Positions 43,763 to 53,461 of a stretch of DNA of 64,000 bases are shown piece after piece. The stretch covers positions 2,720,501 to 2,784,500 of the forward strand of contig NC_015945.1 of the NCBI RefSeq assembly GCF_000224085.1, written 5' to 3'. The notes under the pieces are model-generated. The model did no database searches. It saw nothing but the letters and a program-made list of their open reading frames with translations, and had not been told where the DNA came from. The DNA is from Allomuricauda ruestringensis DSM 13258 (GTDB lineage: Bacteria > Bacteroidota > Bacteroidia > Flavobacteriales > Flavobacteriaceae). Numbering within the stretch: position 1 is the stretch's first letter; each line of letters starts with the position of its first letter. The position numbers and the translations under genes were made by a program.

Positions 43763-44463
43763 AAAAACAGCTTCCAATAATCAACTTCGCTTTTCTGATT
43801 GTTTTGACCTGCTTTTACTTTTATGACAGACAGGTCAAGAATGTGGAAACATTCAAAGAAATTCAGGCAGAAAGGTTGAGCATCATAGGACCTGATAAGA
43901 ATTTATATATCTCGATCAGCAATCCTGAAAGACAAGCCTTGGCCACTACCCATGGTATTCCACATAACCCAGGCTCAAAAAGGGATTTGCCGGGAATCAT
44001 ATTCTTTAATCGCGTTGGGGATGAAGTAGGAGGTATCTATTATGATGGAACTGATGAAGAGAATTTTGCAGGTATCACCTTTGATCAACAAAAGAATGAC
44101 CAAATAATGGCCATTATGAAAGATGAGTACCTGGAAGGGGGCGAGTGGAAAAGGTGGTATGGAATGTTCTTTAGGGAACGGTCTGACTCCATACGGGTTG
44201 AAAAATTATATAATCAGTTTCTTGAGAGGACGAAATCAATGACAAAAAAGGAAAAAGACACTGAATATTTGAAATTCAAAAAACACCTGGACTCCGAAAT
44301 TAATGTGTACAGAATGTTTCTGGGTCGTGAAGAAAACAAGAATACCGGCTTGTTTATTTATGATTCAAAAGGAAATGAACGGATAAAGATCTACGTGGAT
44401 GAATTGGACCAATCGCATTTTGAAATTATCGATGAGAACGGTTTTAAACAACCCCTTAAATAG
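43759..44463 (+). CDS. Hypothetical membrane-anchored protein
   Basis: A 234-residue protein with one N-terminal helix (LPIINFAFLIVLTCFYFYD) and a soluble part that reads like widespread uncharacterised Bacteroidota proteins (RQALATTHGIPHNPGSKRDL, GIIFFNRVGDEVGGIYYDG). No catalytic motif. Coupled to the preceding hydrolase by a 4-base overlap and 6 bases before the next hydrolase, so it belongs to the same operon. A partner or substrate-binding role is inferred. Confidence 0.7.
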   Translation: MKKQLPIINFAFLIVLTCFYFYDRQVKNVETFKEIQAERLSIIGPDKNLYISISNPERQALATTHGIPHNPGSKRDLPGIIFFNRVGDEVGGIYYDGTDEENFAGITFDQQKNDQIMAIMKDEYLEGGEWKRWYGMFFRERSDSIRVEKLYNQFLERTKSMTKKEKDTEYLKFKKHLDSEINVYRMFLGREENKNTGLFIYDSKGNERIKIYVDELDQSHFEIIDENGFKQPLK

Positions 44464-44469
44464 TAACGC

Positions 44470-45933
44470 ATGAAAAAAATAGTTTTATTCCTTCTGGTCA
44501 TCCTTTCAGCATGTAAGGATAGAAAGAATGCAGAAACAACAGCCATAGGAGGGCATGGCGATTCTGTAGCACCAATTGAACATATAGAGAAAAACTTGGT
44601 CCCTGTTCATTACCTGACCGGGAGTACATATAAAAAATCTATCCAACAAATCATGCAAGCAGATCGTATTGCAGGAGTCAGTATAGCCTTCGTTGATAAT
44701 GGAAAGATTGCCTGGCAAGGGACCTATGGATATTCCCAACTTGAAGATTCCACAGCGGTTACACCACATACGGTGTTTAATGGCGCTTCGTTAAGCAAGC
44801 CTGTGACCGCTATGGCGGCCTTGCGCTTGGTCGAGTTGGGTACCCTGAACTTGAACGAAAATGTCAATAATTACCTCGAGGGTTGGAAGGTACCCGAGAA
44901 TGAATTTACCGCGCAGGAGAAAGTGACCCTTAAGCGACTCATGGGGCATACCGCCGGTTTTGACCGATATGTCCAATCGTCCTTCTATCCCGATGAAGCC
45001 CTTCCCACCATTACGCAAATGTTGACGGGAGCGTACCCCTCTGTGGATCCAGCTGTTTCCTTGGTATACGTTCCTGGAGAAAAACAACTGTATTCAAATC
45101 CTGGGTATTCCGTTATGGAAAAATTAATTGAGGATGTCACCGACAAGCAATTCAATACGGTACTCACCGAATTGATATTTGAACCATGTGGCATGACCGA
45201 AAGTTCTTTTGAACAGCCAGTCCCCGATAGGTTGACCCAACAAATGGCCACAGGTTACTCCAATGATTTACAGCCCTATCCCTATAAGTTATTTCCGTAT
45301 AAGGCAGCAGGAGGGATTTGGACCACCCCTACCGATTTGGCAAAGTTTTTAGCGACCGTCTTGAAGGACCATCAATCGGGTTCGAATACCATTCTTTCAC
45401 AGCAAATGACCGATAGCATATTTGCCAAGTCCCCAACACGATTGGGGTTTGCCAAGATCTGCCATGATGAAAGTCAAGATGTTCTCATCGAACATTGGGG
45501 AAGTAATTCTGGATTTACCTGTTATATGGTCGCTTCCCCAAAGCATAATCAGGGTCTGGTCATTATGACCAACAGTGATAACGGGATGTCACTGATGAGT
45601 TATATCACCCGTGCCGTGGCCAGGGAATATGACTGGGATTTTTTTCAACCTGTGGCATATGACCCCATAACATTGGATGCCTCTAGCTTGACGCGTTTTA
45701 CGGGAACGTTTACAGGTGGGAATGAAGTTTTGGAATTTAAGGTGACCGCAGGAGAACTTCATTTGATTGCACCAATGGGCACTTCGCTAAAACTGGTTCC
45801 TGTGGCGGAAAACAGCTTCATTGATGCCAATGATCAAATACGTTATGACTTCTTGGACAATACGGATGGAGAGGTAGGTTTTGTGCGCATGACAAAAGCA
45901 GATGGCTACAATAGTGATTATATCAAACAATGA
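44470..45933 (+). CDS. Serine hydrolase lipoprotein (beta-lactamase-like)
   Basis: A 487-residue lipoprotein (VILSAC lipobox). Catalytic Ser107-L-S-Lys110, second motif YSN (LYSNPGYSVMEKL) and late HWGSNSGF are present. The C-terminal 100 residues form an extra beta domain (FTGTFTGGNEVLEFKV), common in this family. It overlaps the next hydrolase by 4 bases (ATGA). This is the classic S12/EstB-like type; substrate unknown. Confidence 0.87.
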   Translation: MKKIVLFLLVILSACKDRKNAETTAIGGHGDSVAPIEHIEKNLVPVHYLTGSTYKKSIQQIMQADRIAGVSIAFVDNGKIAWQGTYGYSQLEDSTAVTPHTVFNGASLSKPVTAMAALRLVELGTLNLNENVNNYLEGWKVPENEFTAQEKVTLKRLMGHTAGFDRYVQSSFYPDEALPTITQMLTGAYPSVDPAVSLVYVPGEKQLYSNPGYSVMEKLIEDVTDKQFNTVLTELIFEPCGMTESSFEQPVPDRLTQQMATGYSNDLQPYPYKLFPYKAAGGIWTTPTDLAKFLATVLKDHQSGSNTILSQQMTDSIFAKSPTRLGFAKICHDESQDVLIEHWGSNSGFTCYMVASPKHNQGLVIMTNSDNGMSLMSYITRAVAREYDWDFFQPVAYDPITLDASSLTRFTGTFTGGNEVLEFKVTAGELHLIAPMGTSLKLVPVAENSFIDANDQIRYDFLDNTDGEVGFVRMTKADGYNSDYIKQ

Positions 45934-47030
45934 GCAGATTGCAACATAAGTTCTTGATTTTTGTACTGGTGTTGGGTGTTTCCTTTGTTTATGGGCAAGT
46001 GAATCGGAATGAAATACCAACCATCAAAGGCAATCGGATATTGCAATCGGACGTCGACGAATTTATACGGCATCAAATGGACTCACTACAGGTGGCGGGC
46101 CTTTCCATAGCAATCGTCCGTAACAATACCATTGTTTATGAAGGAGCGTTTGGTTTTAAAAACCTTGTCACCCAAGACGAGTGTACACCCAATACACTCT
46201 TTGAGGCATGCTCACTTTCGAAACCAGTATTTGCCTACTTTGTGATGTTGCAGGTGAAGAAAGGGTTGCTGGATCTGGATAGACCGCTCTACCACTATTT
46301 GCCAAACGAGGATTTGGCAGATGATGTCCGTTATAAACGGATAACAGCCCGAATGGTTTTGTGCCATACTTCTGGTTTGCCCAATTGGAGGGAAAATACC
46401 GGTGGGAAATTGAAACTTTTGTTTGATCCAGGGTCCAAGTTCGGATACTCAGGGGAAGCTTACCAGTACTTGAAGGATGTACTCAAAAGGGTGTTGAATG
46501 TGGATGAGGTTGGCCTGGATGACCTGTTCCAGGAAGCGGTTGTTCAACCATTGGAACTGGAAATGATGCGTTTTACATGGCAAGATGTATTTGCGTCAAA
46601 AAAAGCCTATGGACATCGGGATGGGATTCCGACACAGAATGGCCCCAAAGCATTACGGAAGGGGGAAAATACCTTTGGCGCAGCCTACAGCTTGCATACC
46701 ACAGCTTCCGATTATGCCAAATTTTTGATTCATTTGATGGATAGGGACAAGTATAATGATGAATTTGTACAACAGTGGTTGTCCCTGCAAATGGATATGC
46801 CGAATGAAGAAGGCGAGATGCATCGAAGCTTGATTTTTCCAGTGAAACAGGTGGGGGAGACCATACGTTATTATCACTCTGGAAACAATGGTGATTTTAG
46901 GGCGTATTGCCATTTTTATAGGAGCAAGGGATACGGTCTGGTCATGTTCAGTAACAGTGATGTATTTTTTTCCTCTGGATGTGCCCAACGCATCATCGAG
47001 TTTTTGAACGATAAATGGTTTTATATGTGA
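45930..47030 (+). CDS. Serine hydrolase (beta-lactamase-like), paralogue A
   Basis: A 366-residue exported enzyme with a signal peptide (FLIFVLVLGVSFVYGQ), catalytic Ser95-L-S-Lys98 and second motif YSGEAYQYL. It closely resembles the next hydrolase (shared FAYF, LDLDRPLY and YSGEAYQYL), which points to a tandem duplication. The third motif is Y-H-S-G-N-N-G. It is coupled to the preceding gene. Confidence 0.87.
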   Translation: MSRLQHKFLIFVLVLGVSFVYGQVNRNEIPTIKGNRILQSDVDEFIRHQMDSLQVAGLSIAIVRNNTIVYEGAFGFKNLVTQDECTPNTLFEACSLSKPVFAYFVMLQVKKGLLDLDRPLYHYLPNEDLADDVRYKRITARMVLCHTSGLPNWRENTGGKLKLLFDPGSKFGYSGEAYQYLKDVLKRVLNVDEVGLDDLFQEAVVQPLELEMMRFTWQDVFASKKAYGHRDGIPTQNGPKALRKGENTFGAAYSLHTTASDYAKFLIHLMDRDKYNDEFVQQWLSLQMDMPNEEGEMHRSLIFPVKQVGETIRYYHSGNNGDFRAYCHFYRSKGYGLVMFSNSDVFFSSGCAQRIIEFLNDKWFYM

Positions 47031-47312
47031 TGGACGGGTGATTTGAAGCCGCCGCATCCTTGCCCCCTTGTCCAAAATGTTTGTCATCTTAATCGTGTTT
47101 TAGGGGGCAAAATATCGTTTATGGTTTGAAGTATCTCCATATCATCCCCCCCTTTTTGTAATGCCATTAAAGGATCAAACATAGGAGGGAGAAGGATTGC
47201 TCCAAGATATCCTCTTTTTTTTAAGGGATTTGTAACCATTTCAAAAGTCGTCTTGTCCTATGGATGTGAATTCACAAAAAAAGACGAATTATCAATTTAA
47301 AATCACATAGAA
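47031..47312. other. Intergenic region, nothing assigned
   Basis: No gene or clear signal was seen in this stretch, which includes a G-rich and T-rich run near 47140-47230. The promoter of the next hydrolase is probably within it. Confidence 0.4.
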
Positions 47313-48431
47313 ATGATTACTGTTACATTAAAACGATTTTCCTTTTTCCTTTTTACCCTGACCCTGTTTTCAGGTGTAAATGGCTATGCACAACAGAAAA
47401 CGATACATACCATGTATGGAAAAAGTGTTGCGCCCGCTGAACTTACCGAGGGCATCAAAAAGATTATGGAACAATATGATGTCCCTGGTCTCTCCATTGC
47501 CGTGATCAATGACAATGCATTGGTCTATCACAATGCATTGGGGGTCTCCAATATCGAGACCAAAGAGCCTGTGGACGGCCAAAGTATCTTTGAGGGAGCT
47601 TCCCTGTCCAAACCCATATTTGCCTATTTCGCCTTGAAAATGGTGGAGGAGGGAAAATTGGACCTCGACCGTCCACTCTACGAGTATTTACCACATCCTG
47701 GTTTTGCAGATGAATCCCAAGAGGATGCCAAGTTGATTACAGCACGAATGGTATTGGCCCATCAGACTGGAATGCCTAACCATGCTTTTGGCAAAAAGAT
47801 GAAGTTGGCCTTTAAGCCAGGTACCGGATTTGAGTATTCCGGGGAGGCCTATCAATATTTGGCCGCGGTTATTGGGAAACAGCATGGCATCGGCTTTAAA
47901 AGTGATTTGAACAAACTTTTTGAAAAGAAGGTGACCAAGCCTTTGAAGATGCCCCATTCTACTTTTATTTGGGATAATTATGTGGCCCAACATAAGGTAT
48001 ATGGCCATGATGAGGAGGATGGAACGCCAAAGCACAGAGTACCCTCAGAAGGATATTGGGATGATGGGGTCTTTAGTGCCTATTCCAGTTTGCATAGTGA
48101 GGCCAAGGAGTACGCGCAATTTGTCATCGCCATGTTAAAGGAAGAGGGCCTGAAGCCAGAGACCTTTGATGAGATGCTTAAGGAGCATACCCATTTTGAT
48201 AAGGACAATCCCTTGCGTAAGCAGGTCGGTCAGACGGGGTGGGGACTTGGATTTGCACAAAAACGAACTCCTGAAATGACCATGCATATGCACACGGGAA
48301 ACAATCATGATTTTCAGGCCTATGTGATGTTTGTTCCAGAGAAGAACTATGGATTGGTACTGTTTACCAACAGTGGCAAAATGATCCAGGTGGTTTCCGG
48401 TATATCCCAAATCTTAGGGCCACAATTCTAA
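47313..48431 (+). CDS. Serine hydrolase (beta-lactamase-like), paralogue B
   Basis: A 372-residue exported enzyme with a signal peptide (FFLFTLTLFSGVNGYAQ), Ser97-L-S-Lys100, YSGEAYQYLAAVIG and a late HTGNNHDFQAYV segment. It is the closest relative of the preceding hydrolase within the cluster. It lies 280 bases from it, so it probably has its own promoter. Substrate unknown. Confidence 0.87.
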   Translation: MITVTLKRFSFFLFTLTLFSGVNGYAQQKTIHTMYGKSVAPAELTEGIKKIMEQYDVPGLSIAVINDNALVYHNALGVSNIETKEPVDGQSIFEGASLSKPIFAYFALKMVEEGKLDLDRPLYEYLPHPGFADESQEDAKLITARMVLAHQTGMPNHAFGKKMKLAFKPGTGFEYSGEAYQYLAAVIGKQHGIGFKSDLNKLFEKKVTKPLKMPHSTFIWDNYVAQHKVYGHDEEDGTPKHRVPSEGYWDDGVFSAYSSLHSEAKEYAQFVIAMLKEEGLKPETFDEMLKEHTHFDKDNPLRKQVGQTGWGLGFAQKRTPEMTMHMHTGNNHDFQAYVMFVPEKNYGLVLFTNSGKMIQVVSGISQILGPQF

Positions 48432-48501
48432 AGAGGATGCCCCGGGATGGGAAAATTAGTACCTTCTTGGGGCATAATATAAACGCAATAAAAATAATAG
48501 T

Positions 48502-48837
48502 ATGGAAGATTTTCAAGATGCCATAGGGGCCGTAGTCCTGATGTCCGGATTGGTAGTGGTCACTTATATCATTGCACGATATACCTATCTGGTCAAAAAG
48601 GCCATGATCGAGAACGGGCTTGCATCGCCCACAAAATCAAAGCAAATCATGTTCATTGACTTTGGATGCATTTTGGGGGGCATTGGTCTTGGCTTAATGG
48701 TTTCTTCTGTGTTCAGTGCGATGGACTTGGACGAAAATACCACTGACCTTTTGGTGTGGGGAACCATTTTGATATTTGGTGCCGTGGGCATGATCCTGGC
48801 CCACTTTTTAAGAAACAAATTTGGCGATCAGGGATAA
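48502..48837 (+). CDS. DUF6249-type small membrane protein
   Basis: A 111-residue protein with three hydrophobic helices (AVVLMSGLVVVTYIIARY, FGCILGGIGLGLMVSSVF, WGTILIFGAVGMILAHFL). DUF6249 proteins often lie with ECF sigma factors in Bacteroidota and may act as membrane partners. The sigma factor gene starts inside its end, a 17-base overlap. Function unknown. Confidence 0.75.
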   Translation: MEDFQDAIGAVVLMSGLVVVTYIIARYTYLVKKAMIENGLASPTKSKQIMFIDFGCILGGIGLGLMVSSVFSAMDLDENTTDLLVWGTILIFGAVGMILAHFLRNKFGDQG

Positions 48838-49399
48838 CGATATAGATGCCATATTGATCGAAAGGGTCAAGGAGGGAGACGAAAAGGCCTTTGTTCAGCT
48901 TGTTGACAAGTACAAAGACCTTTCCCTTTCCTTGGCCCATTCCATCATGAAAGATCGGGACAAGGCCGAGGATGTGCTGCAGGACGCCTTTATCAAAGTT
49001 TATGAAAAGGCAGGAAGTTTTAAGCACCAATCCGCCTTTTCCAGTTGGTTGTACCGTATCGTTGTCAATACGGCCTATAATGCCCTGAAAAAGGAAAGGA
49101 AATATCGTGAAATGGATGATTTCACTTTGGAGGGCAAAGGCATTGAGAATCCTCCCGATTCGGACAAGATTCGAGACGGGGATCGAAAAAAATATATTGT
49201 AATGGCCTTGGAGCGGTTACGACCGGATGAAGCCCTGGTGCTCAGGCTCCATTACCTTTGCGGGTATACTATCCCGGAAATTCATGAGATTACCGGATTT
49301 GGCAATTCCAAGATCAAGGTGGACCTACACCGGGGAAGAGGCCATATGGAAGAAGTCCTTACGGATTTATTGGGAGATCATGTCAAAGATCTATTGTAA
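48821..49399 (+). CDS. ECF-type RNA polymerase sigma factor (TTG start)
   Basis: A 192-residue sigma-70 family factor. Region 2 shows KDLSLSLAHSIMKDRDKAEDVLQDAF and the -10-binding segment; region 4 is LRLHYLCGYTIPEIHEITGF, then KIKVDLHRGR. The start is a TTG at 48821, because no ATG lies before the conserved region 2 and the frame overlaps the DUF6249 gene. With the following small membrane protein it looks like a sigma/anti-sigma-like unit. Confidence 0.88.
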   Translation: MAIRDNDIDAILIERVKEGDEKAFVQLVDKYKDLSLSLAHSIMKDRDKAEDVLQDAFIKVYEKAGSFKHQSAFSSWLYRIVVNTAYNALKKERKYREMDDFTLEGKGIENPPDSDKIRDGDRKKYIVMALERLRPDEALVLRLHYLCGYTIPEIHEITGFGNSKIKVDLHRGRGHMEEVLTDLLGDHVKDLL

Positions 49400-49420
49400 C
49401 GGATACTAAATCAAATACAA

Positions 49421-49765
49421 ATGGAAGACAAAGTGTTTAAAAAAATAATGATGCAAAGTGAGATGGCCACCTCAGAGGGGTTCACGGATGAGCTGATGAA
49501 AAAACTGGCTTCCCGAAAAGCGGAACGCCCCACGTTGATACAAATAGCACTTCGACCTGCGTTATGGGGTCTGGTGGTGGTAGGCATGGCCGTATTGGTC
49601 ATCCTCTTTCTGGTACCGATGTCCTCTTTTACCGTTCTCGAAATGGTGGAGATGGGAAAAACCCCGCTAATGGTAGGGTTTATATTCCTGTTTCTGGCAG
49701 CTGTTAACCATTTACTGCGACTTTCACAAAATGTGGAATCCTATAACCAATTGGCCAAACAATAA
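49421..49765 (+). CDS. Small membrane protein, possible anti-sigma factor
   Basis: A 114-residue protein with two hydrophobic helices (IALRPALWGLVVVGMAVLVILF, LMVGFIFLFLAAVNHLL) after a soluble N-terminal 40 residues. Placed 21 bases after the sigma factor and 3 bases before an AraC gene, it fits a small anti-sigma-like regulator, though it lacks a recognisable anti-sigma signature. The role is inferred from context. Confidence 0.6.
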   Translation: MEDKVFKKIMMQSEMATSEGFTDELMKKLASRKAERPTLIQIALRPALWGLVVVGMAVLVILFLVPMSSFTVLEMVEMGKTPLMVGFIFLFLAAVNHLLRLSQNVESYNQLAKQ

Positions 49766-49768
49766 GGT

Positions 49769-50530
49769 ATGGACTATCAGCGTATCTTGCCTTGCCCGGA
49801 GTTGAGAAATTATATCAGTTATTTCTGGGTTGGGACTTGGGATGTGAACCTACCGCCCAACGATATATACTATGTGGTCGCCAATAGCCTTACCGAAATC
49901 TCCTTTGCCTTTGAAGGAAATCAACGGGAGGATGACCTTTTGTTCACGGTCGTGCAGGGACAGACCCATCGGCCACAACAGTTCAAGGTGGATGGTTTTT
50001 ACCATGTGATAGGCGTCTGCTTGCATTCCTTTGCCATCCCCAAGCTTTTTAATATTTCGGCTACGGAATTGTATATGGGGTTTTTGACCTTGGAAACCTT
50101 CTTGGGACTGGAAGGAAGGGAGCTTACAGAGAAGATGGCTTTGGCCGCTACTACCGGAAAACGCATTGCCATTTTGACCGATTTTTTCAAGTCATTGGTA
50201 AGGAAACGACAGAGGGAGGATCAATTGATTGCCCAAGCCGTACAGATTATTAAAGATGAGGGAGGATCTACACGGATCAATGAATTGGCACAAGAGTTCT
50301 GTCTGTCGGAAAAACAATTTAAAAGACGATTTAAGGCCAGTACGGGCTTCAATCCCAAACTCTTTAACCGGATCGTTCGTTTTGAGTCCGTGATCAAGAC
50401 CAATCCAGACTGGACCAATCTCACTGAAGCGGCTTACAACAATGGGTATTTTGATCAATCACATTTAAACCATGACTTCAAAACATTTACGGGGTTTAGT
50501 CCGACCGATTTTTATAAGTTGAGTACTTGA
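49769..50530 (+). CDS. AraC-family transcriptional regulator
   Basis: A 253-residue AraC/XylS protein. The N-terminal DUF6597-like part starts LPCPELRNYISYFWVGTWD; the C-terminal domain has the two helix-turn-helix units INELAQEFCLSEKQFKRRFK and LTEAAYNNGYFDQSHLNHDF, then FTGFSPTDFYKL. It is last in the sigma-anti-sigma group and may control part of the hydrolase cluster, which is inference. Confidence 0.88.
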   Translation: MDYQRILPCPELRNYISYFWVGTWDVNLPPNDIYYVVANSLTEISFAFEGNQREDDLLFTVVQGQTHRPQQFKVDGFYHVIGVCLHSFAIPKLFNISATELYMGFLTLETFLGLEGRELTEKMALAATTGKRIAILTDFFKSLVRKRQREDQLIAQAVQIIKDEGGSTRINELAQEFCLSEKQFKRRFKASTGFNPKLFNRIVRFESVIKTNPDWTNLTEAAYNNGYFDQSHLNHDFKTFTGFSPTDFYKLST

Positions 50531-50880
50531 GTTGGCCAATTTATGGGGGAGGCCATAGCGTTTGAAAACTTACTTTAAAAGGTCTTTTATTCATTGCTAA
50601 CGGTATGTTAACGGTTTGAATGACATGCTATTTTCAGTCATTCTTAATCAAGGTATTTTTGGCTTTAACCATTGGAAGCGATACAAAAGGGTTATAGAGG
50701 GCGGTGTTGCGTGTATTGTTGAATTCCTATGAAGAGATGGGGAGTGAAACAAAGATGATCTTAAAATGTCCCTTTTTTACAAGCCTGGTATATACTGCCC
50801 TTTATAGTTTTGTTGCCGGTTTTGATGCTGCATTTATCGTTGTTTACGGCGGTGCCGGGTGCATTGCATCAACATAAACT
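50531..50880. other. Intergenic region before DUF418 remnant
   Basis: No gene seen in about 350 bases. The stretch is AT-rich with no repeat that I trust. It precedes the truncated DUF418 frame. Confidence 0.4.
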
Positions 50881-51006
50881 ATGAACAGAACGATTGCTCC
50901 CACATCGACTATGAATAGGATATCTTCCTTGGATTTTCTGCGGGGGGTCGCCATTTTGGGCATTCTGCTCATCAATATCGAATCTTTTGCTTATCCCAAT
51001 CCATAG
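50881..51006 (+). pseudogene. N-terminal remnant of a DUF418-family membrane protein
   Basis: A 41-codon frame contains RISSLDFLRGVAILGILLIN, the well-known first segment of DUF418 / acyltransferase-like membrane proteins, which normally run to about 350-400 residues. It stops at a TAG after ESFAYPNP, and the rest of the gene is absent before the amidohydrolase at 51051. This is a deletion remnant; an upstream frameshift cannot restore it within the 44 bases left. Confidence 0.6.
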
Positions 51007-51050
51007 GAGAAGTTATGGCGAACATTGACCTATAAAGCAAATTAGAAGTA

Positions 51051-52508
51051 ATGAACAAAAAAATGTTATTGGTAGGGATTGTCCTTGTATTGGTTATCAT
51101 ACCCCTTTTGGGATATGATTTTGATTCGGACACTGGAGTGGAACGATATCAGAATGGGCAATTGGAATCCACTCGGGACGTATATGCCGATAGTATCGTG
51201 AACTATATCAAGCATAATTACTCGGTTTTAGCACTTCGCAATGCCACGATTATTGATGGTACCGGAGCCCCTCCCAAGGAAGAGCAAACGATTATTGTCA
51301 GATCGGGAAAATTTCACCTGATCGGAAATGATGATGAGGTGACCATCCCTAGAAATGCAATCGTGATGAACATGCGGGGGAAAACGATCATTCCAGGCCT
51401 GGTCGGTATGCACAACCATCTTCATATTCCAGGTTTTCCCGACGTTGGGGAAGTTGCGTCCAAACTGTATTTGGCCGCTGGGGTGACGACCATACAGACC
51501 TGTGGGGCCACCGATGCCGGGAAAGAGCTTTTGCTGTCCGATGAAATTGAGCGAGGGCAAAGAGTAGGGCCCAATATTGTCCCGAGCGCCCCTTTTGTAA
51601 ATGGTCCCGGGGGAAATCCGAACATGATCATACCAAAGAATTGGGGGCATTTGAAGGATACCCTGGGCTATTGGTTGAACAGGGGTGTTAAATGGATCAA
51701 GGTCTATAGAAATGTTGACCCGGATGATCTTGAGGTAATCATTGATATGGCGCACAGTAACGGGGCAAAGGTCCGTGGACATTTGTGTTCCGTTACCTTC
51801 GAAGAGGCCACCAATTTTGGAATCGATGGCATCGAACATGGATTGAACAGCGCAAGCGATTTTCGTACCGATAAGGCTTACGGTCTTTCCGGGGGAGGTA
51901 GGGAATATATGGACCAATTGGACATGAATGACCCGAAAGTCACAAGCTTGCAACAACAAATGATCGATAAAGGGGTGTTTTTGACATCCACACTATCGAT
52001 ATATGAGGCCAGTGTACCCGGTAGGATTTATTTGGACGATCGAGCCAAATCGGTCATGTCCCCCTATTTGATCGGTCAATATGAGGAGCGGTTGAAAGAG
52101 GCTCAACGACATAGGGATGATATGACCAGGGAGTTGCGTTTGAAACGTATCATGGCCTTTGAGCGACAATACTTCAAAATGGGCGGTCTTTTGTGCAGTG
52201 GAGTGGATGCCGGTAGACATATTGTTCCCGGTTTTGGGGATCAACGAAATTTTGAGTTGCTGCGCGAAGCTGGTTTTAAAACAGAGGAAGCAATCCAGGT
52301 CATGACCGGAAATGGGGCCAAGGTACTTGAAAGAAATGATATTGGTTCGATAGCGGTTGGGAAAAAGGCGGACTTTGTCATTTTGGACGGGTCCTTGGTC
52401 AACGATACCTCGGTAATCCATAAGGTCAATACGGTATTCAAGAATGGCTTGGGCTATGATCCCGGTAAACTGATTGGGGATGCCCAAGGTAAATTTGGTC
52501 TCGAATGA
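51051..52508 (+). CDS. Exported amidohydrolase-family protein
   Basis: A 485-residue metal-dependent hydrolase of the amidohydrolase superfamily. It has an N-terminal membrane or signal helix (KMLLVGIVLVLVIIPLLGY), the first metal motif H-N-H-L-H (GMHNHLHIPG), the KVY motif carrying the bridging Lys (GVKWIKVYRN), RGHLCSVT, GIDGIEHGL and a late SGVDAG with the Asp. The full set fits an active di-zinc enzyme such as an imidazolonepropionase-like or X-Pro dipeptidase-like member. It overlaps the PD40 gene (ATGA). Confidence 0.87.
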   Translation: MNKKMLLVGIVLVLVIIPLLGYDFDSDTGVERYQNGQLESTRDVYADSIVNYIKHNYSVLALRNATIIDGTGAPPKEEQTIIVRSGKFHLIGNDDEVTIPRNAIVMNMRGKTIIPGLVGMHNHLHIPGFPDVGEVASKLYLAAGVTTIQTCGATDAGKELLLSDEIERGQRVGPNIVPSAPFVNGPGGNPNMIIPKNWGHLKDTLGYWLNRGVKWIKVYRNVDPDDLEVIIDMAHSNGAKVRGHLCSVTFEEATNFGIDGIEHGLNSASDFRTDKAYGLSGGGREYMDQLDMNDPKVTSLQQQMIDKGVFLTSTLSIYEASVPGRIYLDDRAKSVMSPYLIGQYEERLKEAQRHRDDMTRELRLKRIMAFERQYFKMGGLLCSGVDAGRHIVPGFGDQRNFELLREAGFKTEEAIQVMTGNGAKVLERNDIGSIAVGKKADFVILDGSLVNDTSVIHKVNTVFKNGLGYDPGKLIGDAQGKFGLE

Positions 52509-53461
52509 AACGGGAGCGTTTGATGCTGGTCATATTGGTGGTGGTCGTTCCCTTGATGTTTGCTGCCTCACTGTCCTATTTTGGACCACCTGTCTTGGCG
52601 TATCTCGGTCAAGATAGCCCAACAATGACCCCAAAAATATTCGCCCCTGGGGTTATTTCCCAAAAAGATGTCTCCGAGTTTGGATCTGTTTTCAATCAGG
52701 AGGGAACGGAGTTGTTTTATGGGGTCGACCTCCAAGGTAGATCTGAAATTCGTTACACTTATCTTAAAAATGGTGAATGGACAAAACCTGTGGCCCTTTT
52801 GTCGGATAGCCTTGTGAGTTACAATGATCCATTTCTTTCTCCCGACGAAGATCAACTTTATTTTATTTCCAATTATTCGGGTGAAGACCAACCGCCCAAA
52901 AGTGATTATGATATGTTGTATATCAAAAGGGGGAAAAAGCACTGGGAAACAAAGGTTTATAATGTGGGACCCAATATCAATACGGATAGGGATGAATACT
53001 ATATGTCCTTTGATGAAAGGGGTACCGTTTATTTCTCTTCCAATTTTAATGCGTCCGTGCATCGGGAACATGATTTTGATATTTATGCCTCCAGCGTTGT
53101 TGATGGCGACTTCCAACCCTCCATTCTTTTGGATGAGGCCATCAACACCAATGCCTATGAGGCCGATGTCTTTGTGGCTCCGGACGCTTCTTATATACTA
53201 TTCTGTGGGATAAGGGACAATGGCTATGGGCAAGGCGATCTGTACATCAGCTTTAAAGATGAACATGACAACTGGACCAAAGCGGTAAACATGGGAGATG
53301 ATATCAATACCGGGTTTCATGAACTGTGTCCTTTTGTGACCAAGGATGGTCAGTATTTGTTTTTTACCAGAAACCAGGACATTTACTGGGTAGATGCTGA
53401 CATTATTGAAAAGATTAGAGCGCGATTGGGAAGAAGTTTAATAATTCAAAATAAAAGCTGA
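52505..53461 (+). CDS. Exported PD40/WD40-like propeller protein
   Basis: A 318-residue protein with an N-terminal hydrophobic segment (LMLVILVVVVPLMFAASLSYF) and repeated PD40-like units such as PFLSPDEDQLYFISNYSG and PFVTKDGQYLFFTRNQDI. TolB-like propellers bind partners or peptides. It is coupled at both ends: 4 bases overlap with the amidohydrolase and 1 base with the C45 gene (TGATG). A binding role for the shared substrate is inferred. Confidence 0.8.
   Translation: MKRERLMLVILVVVVPLMFAASLSYFGPPVLAYLGQDSPTMTPKIFAPGVISQKDVSEFGSVFNQEGTELFYGVDLQGRSEIRYTYLKNGEWTKPVALLSDSLVSYNDPFLSPDEDQLYFISNYSGEDQPPKSDYDMLYIKRGKKHWETKVYNVGPNINTDRDEYYMSFDERGTVYFSSNFNASVHREHDFDIYASSVVDGDFQPSILLDEAINTNAYEADVFVAPDASYILFCGIRDNGYGQGDLYISFKDEHDNWTKAVNMGDDINTGFHELCPFVTKDGQYLFFTRNQDIYWVDADIIEKIRARLGRSLIIQNKS

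Noticed and set aside
40912..48431. True beta-lactamase resistance genes
   Set aside because: The S-x-x-K and Y-x-N/S motifs are shared by the whole S12 family of esterases and peptidases, so antibiotic resistance should not be claimed from these motifs.
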